Assembly (NCBI GenBank): GCA_959606905.1 | Contig: CAUHML010000137.1 | Coordinates: 1 to 8,699 of the forward strand | Origin: an uncultured Bacteroides sp. | Lineage (GTDB): Bacteria; Bacteroidota; Bacteroidia; Bacteroidales; Bacteroidaceae | DNA: 8,699 nt | Reading direction: 5' to 3' | Shown here: positions 1-5,453 of the stretch, one piece after another | How positions within the stretch are numbered: position 1 is the first letter of the stretch | How the letters are laid out: the number at the start of each line of letters is the position of its first letter | Made by a program: the position numbers and the translations under genes | Notes under the pieces: generated by a model | Database searches by the model: none | Told to the model about the DNA's origin: nothing | What the model saw: the letters and a program-made list of their open reading frames with translations, nothing else

Positions 1-28
1 TTCTGATATTTGCTAAAAATCTAACGTT

Positions 29-988
29 ATGGAACCTATTCTAAATTTTGCCCAGCTAACGGCCCATCTCAAAAAGCTAAACCATAGAAAACGAATTGCC
101 GTGGTCTGTGCCAACGATCCTAACACAGAGTATGCCATCTCTCGTGCGCTGGAAGAGGGAATTGCAGAATTTCTTATGATTGGAGATTCTACAATTCTGA
201 AGAAATATCCCACGCTCAAACAATATCCCGAATATGTAAAAACTATCCATATCGAAAATCCGGACGAAGCGGCACGCGAGGCTGTCCGTATCGTTCGCGA
301 AGGGGGAGCCGATATTTTGATGAAAGGGATTATCAATACAGACAACTTATTGCATGCCATACTCGACAAAGAAAAAGGGTTGTTGCCGAAAGGAAAAATC
401 CTCACGCATCTGGCAGTGATGGAAATTCCTACTTATCATAAACTGCTTTTCTTTTCGGATGCTGCGGTCATTCCGCGTCCCACGCTACAACAACGCATAG
501 AGATGATTTGGTATGCTATCTGTACCTGCCGCCACTTTGGCATCGAGCAGCCGCGTGTCGCCTTGATTCACTGTACGGAAAAAGTGAGTGCCAAGTTCCC
601 TCATTCATTAGATTATGTGAATATCGTAGAGCTTGCCGAAGCAGGAGAATTCGGAAATGTGATTATTGACGGCCCGCTGGATGTACGTACTGCGTGCGAA
701 CAGGCAAGTGGTGATATAAAAGGGATTGTATCTCCTATCAACGGACAGGCAGACGTACTGATATTCCCGAACATCGAATCGGGCAATGCATTCTACAAAT
801 CTGTCTCCCTGTTTGCAAAAGCAGAGATGGCAGGATTACTGCAAGGTCCTATTTGTCCTGTAGTACTTCCGTCACGTAGCGATTCCGGCTTGTCCAAATA
901 TTATAGCATTGCGATGGCATGCTTACAAGTGTCAAGAGATTGCGAGTGCAGAAAACAGGCCAGTCAGGTCACCAACTCATCATTCTAA
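29..988 (+). CDS. ptb: Phosphate butyryltransferase (acyl-CoA to acyl-phosphate)
   Basis: This 319-residue cytoplasmic enzyme of the phosphate acetyl/butyryl transferase family swaps CoA for phosphate on a short acyl-CoA. It feeds the acyl-phosphate to the kinase encoded 25 bp downstream. Family-typical blocks are visible: ADILMKGIINTDNLLHAIL (about residues 94-112), SDAAVIPRPTLQQ (143-155), DGPLDVRTACEQASGDIKG (214-232), ADVLIFPNIESGNAFYKS (241-258) and LPSRSDSGLSKYYS (280-293). Length fits the family (about 300). The ATG at 29 has no clear Shine-Dalgarno sequence, which is usual in Bacteroides. The box GATATTTG at 5-12 is one mismatch from TAnnTTTG and could be its promoter. The last residues (TNSSF) are encoded by a 14-bp tandem repeat, so the tail may be variable. 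Family assignment is firm. The physiological substrate (butyryl-, isobutyryl-, isovaleryl- or phenylacetyl-CoA) is inferred and not visible here. Confidence 0.93.
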   Translation: MEPILNFAQLTAHLKKLNHRKRIAVVCANDPNTEYAISRALEEGIAEFLMIGDSTILKKYPTLKQYPEYVKTIHIENPDEAAREAVRIVREGGADILMKGIINTDNLLHAILDKEKGLLPKGKILTHLAVMEIPTYHKLLFFSDAAVIPRPTLQQRIEMIWYAICTCRHFGIEQPRVALIHCTEKVSAKFPHSLDYVNIVELAEAGEFGNVIIDGPLDVRTACEQASGDIKGIVSPINGQADVLIFPNIESGNAFYKSVSLFAKAEMAGLLQGPICPVVLPSRSDSGLSKYYSIAMACLQVSRDCECRKQASQVTNSSF

Positions 989-1015
989 ATTCACCATTTA
1001 AAACTCACCATTCAT
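974..1015. repeat. 14-bp tandem repeat, three copies, across the ptb/buk junction
   Basis: Three imperfect copies begin at 974, 988 and 1002, exactly 14 bp apart: AACTCATCATTC, AATTCACCATTT and AACTCACCATTC, each followed by a two-base spacer. Copy 1 encodes the last residues of Ptb, and the ptb stop codon (986-988) falls between copies 1 and 2. Copies 2 and 3 form the whole ptb-buk spacer, and copy 3 runs into the buk ATG. Confidence 0.75.
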
Positions 1016-2075
1016 GAAAATACTGGTTATCAACCCCGGCTCTACTTCTACAAAGATTGCGGTTTACGAAAACGAAACTCCGTTGTTTATCAGCAATATA
1101 AAACATTCCGTAGAAGAACTGTCCGCTTTTCCCGAGGTAATAGATCAGTTTGAATTCCGGAAAAATCTGGTATTACAAGAATTGGAGAATAACAAGATCC
1201 CTTTTTCCTTTGACGCAATCATTGGACGCGGAGGTTTGGTGAAACCGATACCGGGCGGAGTGTATGAGGTGAACGATGCCATGAAACGTGATACAGTGCA
1301 TGCCATGCGTACCCATGCCTGCAACTTAGGAGGACTGATTGCCAGTGAACTGGCCGCCACCCTACCCGATTGCCCGGCTTTCATCGCTGATCCGGGAGTG
1401 GTGGATGAACTGGAAGATATAGCCCGCATTACAGGTTCTCCGTTAATGCCGAAAATTACCATCTGGCACGCCTTGAACCAAAAAGCAATCGCGCGGCGTT
1501 TCGCCAAAGAACAAGGGACGCAATACGAAGAGTTGGATTTAATCATCTGCCATTTAGGAGGAGGTATTTCTGTCGCAGTCCATCACCATGGAAGAGCCAT
1601 CGACGCCAACAATGCGTTGGACGGCGAAGGCCCTTTCTCACCGGAACGCGCCGGCACACTTCCTGCCGGTCAACTGATCGACCTTTGTTTTAGCGGTCAG
1701 CATACCAAAGACGAATTGAAGAAACGTATTTCCGGACGTGCCGGATTGACTGCTCATTTAGGTACGACCGATGTGCCTGCCATCATCCAATCGATAGAAG
1801 AAGGAGATAAAAAGGCGGAATTAATACTGGACGCCATGATTTATAATGTTGCAAAAGCGATAGGCGCCAGTGCTACTGTACTTTGCGGGAAAGTAGATGC
1901 TATCCTCCTGACAGGAGGAATCGCTTATTCGGACTATGTGGTTTCAAGGCTGAAAAAAAGAATCTCTTTCCTGGCTCCCATCTATGTTTATCCGGGAGAG
2001 AATGAAATGGAGTCGTTAGCTTTTAATGCCATAGGAGCATTGAAAGGAGAATTGCCGATACAAGTTTATAAGTAA
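1014..2075 (+). CDS. buk: Butyrate kinase (acyl-phosphate to acid plus ATP)
   Basis: This 353-residue ASKHA-fold kinase, in the acetate/butyrate kinase family, transfers phosphate from butyryl- or branched-chain acyl-phosphate to ADP. It gives the free acid and ATP by substrate-level phosphorylation in the cytoplasm. Visible motifs are the N-terminal phosphate loop NPGSTSTK (7-14), GRGGLVKPIPGGVYEVN (71-87), HLGGGISVAVHHHGRAID (180-197), GEGPFSPERAGTLPAG (204-219, with the conserved Arg) and the adenosine-site LTGGIAYS (299-306), followed by YPGENEMESLA (326-336). Length matches the family (about 355). It starts 25 bp after ptb on the same strand, so the two are almost certainly cotranscribed. 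No strong ribosome site precedes the ATG, and the gap is part of a 14-bp tandem repeat. Bacteroides are generally not strong butyrate producers, so branched-chain acids are a likely substrate (inference). Confidence 0.94.
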   Translation: MKILVINPGSTSTKIAVYENETPLFISNIKHSVEELSAFPEVIDQFEFRKNLVLQELENNKIPFSFDAIIGRGGLVKPIPGGVYEVNDAMKRDTVHAMRTHACNLGGLIASELAATLPDCPAFIADPGVVDELEDIARITGSPLMPKITIWHALNQKAIARRFAKEQGTQYEELDLIICHLGGGISVAVHHHGRAIDANNALDGEGPFSPERAGTLPAGQLIDLCFSGQHTKDELKKRISGRAGLTAHLGTTDVPAIIQSIEEGDKKAELILDAMIYNVAKAIGASATVLCGKVDAILLTGGIAYSDYVVSRLKKRISFLAPIYVYPGENEMESLAFNAIGALKGELPIQVYK

Positions 2076-2094
2076 CATAAACTATTGATTTATC

Positions 2095-2178
2095 GGTTTC
2101 ACCTTATTTTACTTTATACTTTTATCTGTTATCTCCTTATTTATCAGCATTTCAAGAATTAGGTAAAATGGATGAACC
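2095..2178. repeat. Imperfect long-range inverted repeat between convergent genes
   Basis: The 138-bp gap between the convergent buk and ATPase genes holds an imperfect inverted repeat. GGTTTCACCTTATTTTAC (2095-2112) pairs with GTAAAATGGATGAACC (2163-2178), matching at GGTT and ATTTTAC with mismatches between. Neither side is followed by a T-run, so it is not a clear intrinsic terminator. No other terminator was seen in the gap. A 10-bp palindrome, TTCTTAAGAA (2211-2220), overlaps the ATPase stop codon. Confidence 0.3.
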
Positions 2179-2213
2179 GCAAACCTTACAATAACATTTA
2201 TGGTACTTATTTC

Positions 2214-3971
2214 TTAAGAAAGAGTTACCTCCTCCAATAAAACAAGCTCCCAGCTACGCCAAACAATAGTAATTAACTTCAGTTCACCTTTCGCCTTGGC
2301 TTCTGCCACCAGCTCATCTTCACTATAACGAAGTAACTGTTCGCGCGCCTCATCAGCAAGGGCACGTATTTCTTTTTCCGAAGCACCGGCTTTTGCATAT
2401 TTCACCTCAAGCAGATAGGTGAAAGGAGGAAGTACGGGAACCGACAGACTAGGTTTGAAGAAGAAATCTGCAAAGCCTTTATTCAATTCGTATTCCGGAT
2501 AAAGTTGATAATAACGATACATTCCTAAATAAGCAAGCAAGAAGCCTTTAATGTGCGCTTCACCTTCAATATATTCACGAATACGGCTTTGCTCACGAAC
2601 AGCGTTGGCGATAAAATCGAACAAAGGTTTCCAATCTCCTCTGAAAGCCATATTCTCAAATAAAGCACTCATCTTGTTCATGTCTATTTTAAAGATATCA
2701 TGCTTGATGTAGCCTTGTATCAAGAAGTTAAAAAGCTGTTCTCTTACAACTAAATTCGGTACATGCAGGATGGGTCTTCCCACCATATCTACACCTTTGA
2801 TGGAAAGAAGTCCGAAATAGAATAATAAAGACTTGAAATTACTGGGGTCCGTCATCTCCAATGCAGAAAAATGAGTAACAATGTCAGTAATAATCTCTCC
2901 TTGCTCGGCTATTTCCTTTATAACGGAAAAATTCTCTCCCAATCCGTGATCTAGCTTTATCAAGTATGCCAACTTATTAAAGTCGGTGCGAATGTTAGGG
3001 TCTACAATTTCTTTTGGCTTTTTATGATGAAGTACAAAAGATTTCAGAAAATAAAGTGCCATGTCAGAATTAAACATACACTGTTCCAATGTATCTTCAC
3101 TAAAGCAATAATTGTCATAATTGGGTTTCATCATGGCAACTATTTCATCTATAGATTCTTGAAGTACTCCCTGCTCTTTATAATATTCCAGCATCTCACG
3201 CAACTCATTCTCACTGAATCCAACCAAATCATTAAACCATGAATCATTTGTGATATTGGTTCCGATGTTAAAGCCACTAGTTACATCATCCATCGTCACC
3301 GGACTCACTCCGGTAATAAACAACCGTTCAAGAGCAGCTCCGGTTCCGGTAGTAGCGGATTTTATCACGTTAAAGAAGCCACGAATAAAACCTTCGCCAT
3401 GCGTTGCTTTCCTGTAAAATTCCGTACCGTAAGTTGAAAGAATGGTATTGGTGAAATTATCATATTCATCAATGAGTAAATAAATACGAATATTTTTCTT
3501 ACGGGTAGCATAGGAATTAATCGCAGACAGAAAAGCACCGGGTTCTTCTTGTATTTTCTCATCAAGAACATCCCAAATTTCTTTTCCTAACAAATCTTCA
3601 TACTTAAAGACAAAATCTTTAAGTTTGCTACAACAATGCAGCTTAAACGATAGCTCTACTTCGTTGACATTGGAACTCACTTCCGAAAAATTAAATCGCA
3701 TGATGAGAAACTGATTGTGAAGCTTCGTCGGATGCCGACCTATGTATAGCTGACCAAACAACTCGTCAAACTGTTCAGCATGATTTACGTCATAATAGGC
3801 CTCTAACATAGCCAAAGTCAGACTCTTCCCAAATCTACGAGGACGTATCAGAAACAGATAAGGCGGTTGCATCTCTATTTTTTCAATGAACATTGTCTTA
3901 TCTACATAATAATAATTCTCTTTCTGAATTCGGCTAAAATCAGTTATTCCGTAAGGTATTTGTTTCATCAT
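2214..3971 (-). CDS. AAA-ATPase-like protein with C-terminal PD-(D/E)XK nuclease-like domain
   Basis: This 585-residue protein joins an N-terminal AAA-ATPase-like domain (PF09820 type) to a C-terminal PD-(D/E)XK nuclease-superfamily domain (DUF1703, PF08011 type). The family's signature start, IPYGITDFSRI...YYVDKT (5-26), is present. A Walker A-like RPRRFGKSL lies at 43-51, Walker B LLIDEYDN at 165-172, and a sensor-like FITGVSPVTMDD at 218-229. In the C-terminal domain, D502 (GFADFFF), E522 and K524 (LLEVKYAK) and the Q545-Y549 motif (QLLRY) are all kept, so both domains look intact. No signal peptide or membrane segment is seen. The ATG at 3971 has a good ribosome site (AAAGGA at 3980-3985, 8 nt spacing) and lies 29 bp after the regulator gene on the same strand. 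Such proteins occur in many copies in Bacteroides. Their role is not established, and defence or mobile-element functions are only conjecture. Confidence 0.88.
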   Translation of the reverse strand: MMKQIPYGITDFSRIQKENYYYVDKTMFIEKIEMQPPYLFLIRPRRFGKSLTLAMLEAYYDVNHAEQFDELFGQLYIGRHPTKLHNQFLIMRFNFSEVSSNVNEVELSFKLHCCSKLKDFVFKYEDLLGKEIWDVLDEKIQEEPGAFLSAINSYATRKKNIRIYLLIDEYDNFTNTILSTYGTEFYRKATHGEGFIRGFFNVIKSATTGTGAALERLFITGVSPVTMDDVTSGFNIGTNITNDSWFNDLVGFSENELREMLEYYKEQGVLQESIDEIVAMMKPNYDNYCFSEDTLEQCMFNSDMALYFLKSFVLHHKKPKEIVDPNIRTDFNKLAYLIKLDHGLGENFSVIKEIAEQGEIITDIVTHFSALEMTDPSNFKSLLFYFGLLSIKGVDMVGRPILHVPNLVVREQLFNFLIQGYIKHDIFKIDMNKMSALFENMAFRGDWKPLFDFIANAVREQSRIREYIEGEAHIKGFLLAYLGMYRYYQLYPEYELNKGFADFFFKPSLSVPVLPPFTYLLEVKYAKAGASEKEIRALADEAREQLLRYSEDELVAEAKAKGELKLITIVWRSWELVLLEEVTLS

Positions 3972-4000
3972 ATTGCGATTCCTTTCAATTTATCTGTCTC

Positions 4001-4474
4001 TTATTTCTGCAGACTTTTTTCAATATTCTGCAAACGGCGTTCTAATGCTGCATACTTTTCATCCTTTTCTTTTAAAAGACGCTCGTAGAGTTCAGTGATT
4101 TTGTCGATAGGATTGAAGTTGTTAACTCGACTATCATTAATACTATCTTCGGTATCAGACTTAACTATACCCATGCTGATGTTTGCCCCACCTGCACTTT
4201 GTTCTGAATTATTCACCGTATTATTTTCAAACACCACCGTCTGTGCATCCTCCTCCAAAGTCTTGAGATAATCGAAAGGGACATTCAATGCACGTGCAAA
4301 GCGTTGCAACATCTCATCATCAATCACCTTCATCTTCTCATATTTAGAAACAGCAGGTTGTGAGAGATGTACTAATTCACTCAAACCCTCCTGGTTCATA
4401 TTCTTTTCAATACGGGTACGACGTATATTGCGTCCGTGATGGACTCTCCCAATTGTCAATTCTTCTGTTTCCAT
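4001..4474 (-). CDS. XRE-family helix-turn-helix transcriptional regulator with C-terminal coiled coil
   Basis: This 157-residue DNA-binding protein has a lambda-repressor-like HTH at about residues 12-72 (GRNIRRTRIEKNMNQEGLSE, then LSQPAVSKYE as the probable recognition helix at 37-46, then MLQRFARALNVPFDYL). A polar Asn/Ser-rich linker (about 80-120) follows. The C-terminal heptad-like helix (about 123-157, Leu/Ile spaced with Lys/Glu) is probably a coiled coil for oligomerisation. The frame stays open upstream to 4789, but METEEL at 4474 is chosen as the start. The HTH begins soon after it, the upstream residues are of the Phe/Ile/Cys-rich kind seen in untranslated AT-rich DNA, and a promoter-like box (4503-4510) lies between the two. 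The ATPase-nuclease gene follows after 29 bp, so one transcript is likely. The protein probably represses its own operon (inference). The target is unknown. Confidence 0.88.
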   Translation of the reverse strand: METEELTIGRVHHGRNIRRTRIEKNMNQEGLSELVHLSQPAVSKYEKMKVIDDEMLQRFARALNVPFDYLKTLEEDAQTVVFENNTVNNSEQSAGGANISMGIVKSDTEDSINDSRVNNFNPIDKITELYERLLKEKDEKYAALERRLQNIEKSLQK

Positions 4475-4502
4475 TTTTATTTTCTTTCTTTTTAAAATCC
4501 AA

Positions 4503-4510
4503 CAAATATA
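4503..4510 (-). promoter_or_regulatory. Bacteroides -7 box for the regulator/ATPase operon (proximal)
   Basis: Read on the minus strand this is TATATTTG, a perfect TAnnTTTG. A near -33 element, TTCG (consensus TTTG), sits 18 bp upstream at 4529-4532. The predicted start near 4496 gives a leader of about 20 nt before the ATG at 4474. Confidence 0.6.
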
Positions 4511-4545
4511 CAAATGAAAAGTTTCGCTCGAAGCAAATATACGAA
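4503..4545. promoter_or_regulatory. Operator-like direct repeats flanking a palindrome
   Basis: Two direct repeats, CAAATATACAAA (4503-4514) and CAAATATACGAA (4534-4545), lie 31 bp apart, about three helical turns. Each contains a minus-strand TAnnTTTG box (4503-4510 and 4534-4541). Between them is the inverted repeat TTCG-CT-CGAA (4523-4532), which covers the candidate -33 element of the proximal promoter. It is a reasonable binding site for the regulator it precedes, but that is inference. Confidence 0.45.
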
Positions 4546-4693
4546 AAAAACGAATAGATGTGATAATATGGATAAAAGGAATATTACAACCTGACAAATA
4601 GAATAAAATGAATACTTCAAACAGCGCATAATGTGTTAAATTATCACGAACTTTACCGCACGAAAGGGCAACAAAACAAAAGAGCTTACGGAC

Positions 4694-4957
4694 ATGAAAA
4701 GAATATTGACAAATAAAGAATACAGGTTCATAAAAGGGCTCAAAGAATTGATGATTAAATACAATGCGGTGATCTCTACAGATGCGCAAGGGAAAATTGA
4801 GATTGTGGTGAATGAAGACAACGAATCATTTGATTTTGAAGCAGAAAGCACGATCTATTTAGGAGCTTGTTTTTCAGATTATGAGTTAAATGAATTACTG
4901 GAAAAGAACTTCGCACACATAAAACGAATAAAAGAGGAGTATAAAACAAACTTGTAA
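4694..4957 (+). CDS. Small hypothetical protein, 87 residues
   Basis: I do not recognise a family. The protein is soluble-looking and charged, with no signal peptide or membrane segment. It reads as a Lys-rich N-terminal helix (MKRILTNKEYRFIKGLKELM), a short strand pair (AVISTDAQGKIEIVVNED), an acidic middle (NESFDFEAES) and a C-terminal helix (DYELNELLEKNFAHIKRIKE). It is divergent from the regulator gene, with 219 bp between the two starts. Ribosome-site evidence is weak (AAAGAG about 8 nt before the ATG) and no perfect TAnnTTTG box was found upstream. The balanced hydrophobic/charged pattern favours a real gene over the antisense frame at 4636-4851. It could be an accessory partner of the cassette or an unrelated small gene. 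Confidence 0.6.
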   Translation: MKRILTNKEYRFIKGLKELMIKYNAVISTDAQGKIEIVVNEDNESFDFEAESTIYLGACFSDYELNELLEKNFAHIKRIKEEYKTNL

Positions 4958-5013
4958 ACGGATCTATATAATCGAAAAATCATTAATCCTAATCTCTATA
5001 TAAACACCCCACC

Positions 5014-5094
5014 GGTTTCTTTAAAACCAACGACCTCTTCCTTTTAAAGGAAGGGGTCGTTCCTTTAAAAGGAGTGAAGCTTTGGTTTTAAAGC
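5014..5094. repeat. Nested palindrome array with four TTTAAA cores
   Basis: An outer 12-bp perfect inverted repeat, CTTTAAAACCAA (5019-5030) and TTGGTTTTAAAG (5082-5093), encloses two hairpins. The first pairs 5031-5044 with 5046-5059 (14 bp, one T-G wobble; it extends to 5029/5061). The second is TCCTTT-A-AAAGGA (5061-5073). Local hairpins at each edge, GGTTT/AAACC (5014-5018, 5024-5028) and GCTTT/AAAGC (5079-5083, 5090-5094), would compete with the outer stem. TTTAAA occurs at 5020, 5043, 5064 and 5087, spaced 23, 21 and 23 bp. It could be a structured RNA, a REP-like or MITE-like repeat, or a protein-binding array. Confidence 0.7.
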
Positions 5095-5118
5095 AAGAAA
5101 AACGACCTTATTAACAGG

Positions 5119-5126
5119 TATATTTG
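5119..5126 (+). promoter_or_regulatory. TAnnTTTG box inside a short inverted repeat
   Basis: TATATTTG fits the Bacteroides -7 consensus perfectly. It exactly fills the 8-bp loop between ACAGG (5114-5118) and CCTGT (5127-5131). No TTTG-like -33 element is seen at the usual distance. It could be an upstream, regulated start for the small RNA or a chance match. Confidence 0.35.
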
Positions 5127-5179
5127 CCTGTATCATAAACTTTTTAAATAAAAAAGCTCTTTCAAAGAAATTTTTCTCA

Positions 5180-5187
5180 TATCTTTG
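5180..5187 (+). promoter_or_regulatory. Promoter -7 box of the candidate small RNA
   Basis: TATCTTTG is a perfect TAnnTTTG box, placing a start near 5193-5195. No good TTTG lies at the usual -33 distance; the nearest is TTTC at 5160-5163 with a 16-bp gap. The strong terminator only 80 bp downstream, with no gene between, supports a dedicated short transcript. Confidence 0.55.
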
Positions 5188-5193
5188 CGACGT

Positions 5194-5274
5194 GTTAAGT
5201 TAATAAATTGATTAAGGTCGATTTTTGACTGTTTCGAATCGGGAAGTATGGGGGTACTTTCCGATTCTTTTTTT
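5194..5274 (+). ncRNA. Candidate small RNA, about 80 nt
   Basis: A perfect TAnnTTTG box (5180-5187) and an intrinsic terminator (5236-5274) bound a transcript of about 80 nt with no plausible coding sequence. The first 40 nt are AT-rich and weakly structured (a possible seed or target-binding part), and the rest is the terminator stem. The stem loop carries five G residues, TGGGGG (5249-5254). No gene follows on the plus strand before the convergent pnp, so it is unlikely to be a leader or attenuator of a downstream gene. I do not recognise a named RNA family. The 5' end is an estimate from the promoter box and could lie upstream if the box at 5119 is used. Confidence 0.55.
5236..5274 (+). 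terminator. Intrinsic terminator of the candidate small RNA
   Basis: GAATCGGGAAGTA (5236-5248) pairs with TACTTTCCGATTC (5255-5267): 13 bp with one G-T wobble and a 6-nt loop. Seven T residues (5268-5274) follow directly. This is a textbook plus-strand Rho-independent terminator. Confidence 0.85.
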
Positions 5275-5386
5275 GGGGAGGATATAATAAGGTGTCTTTC
5301 ATCTTTTTAAAGGTTTTAATAAACTGGATAAATCTAATATATACTAACTCTATATATAAAACAGTTCAACTCCGGAGGATACTAAT

Positions 5387-5428
5387 AAAAAAGAAGGCTG
5401 TTTCAAAATTAAATTTGAAACAGCCTTC
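5387..5428 (-). terminator. Intrinsic terminator of pnp
   Basis: A perfect 15-bp stem, GAAGGCTGTTTCAAA (5393-5407) with TTTGAAACAGCCTTC (5414-5428), has a 6-nt loop. On the minus strand it is followed by six T residues (5392-5387). It starts 25 bp after the pnp stop codon. The plus-strand side lacks a T-run, so it acts mainly on pnp. Confidence 0.9.
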
Positions 5429-5453
5429 ATTATATATAGAAGCTATCGCTTTC

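Larger units (their letters stand above)
4958..5453. other. 496-bp gap without a protein gene, rich in signals
   Basis: No convincing coding region is visible on either strand. From left to right it holds plain AT-rich DNA (4958-5013), a nested palindrome array (5014-5094), a TAnnTTTG box inside an inverted repeat (5114-5131), a second TAnnTTTG box (5180-5187), a candidate small RNA with its terminator (5194-5274), AT-rich DNA with a weak hairpin (5322-5366), and the pnp terminator (5387-5428). The signal density is high for a gap between genes that both end or lie outside it. Confidence 0.7.

Noticed and set aside
13..405. Minus-strand frame of 130 residues antisense to ptb
   Set aside because: It is a shadow of a conserved gene with low-complexity Ser/Ile/Phe content.
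1145..1546. Minus-strand frame of 133 residues antisense to buk
   Set aside because: It is a shadow of a conserved kinase gene with no domain or ribosome site.
4475..4789. N-terminal extension of the XRE regulator in the same open frame (105 extra residues)
   Set aside because: It is rich in Phe, Ile and Cys with no domain, lies upstream of promoter-like boxes at 4503-4541, and overlaps the divergent 87-residue gene.
4636..4851. Minus-strand frame of 71 residues antisense to the 87-residue gene
   Set aside because: It is a hydrophobic, low-information translation; the plus-strand frame has the more protein-like pattern.
5014..5094. CRISPR array or attachment site as explanation of the palindrome array
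   Set aside because: There is no repeat-spacer pattern of equal units with unique spacers, no cas gene, and no integrase in the window.
5393..5428. Bidirectional terminator serving the small RNA as well as pnp
   Set aside because: The plus-strand side is followed by ATTATATATAG without a T-run, and the small RNA already has its own terminator at 5236-5274.
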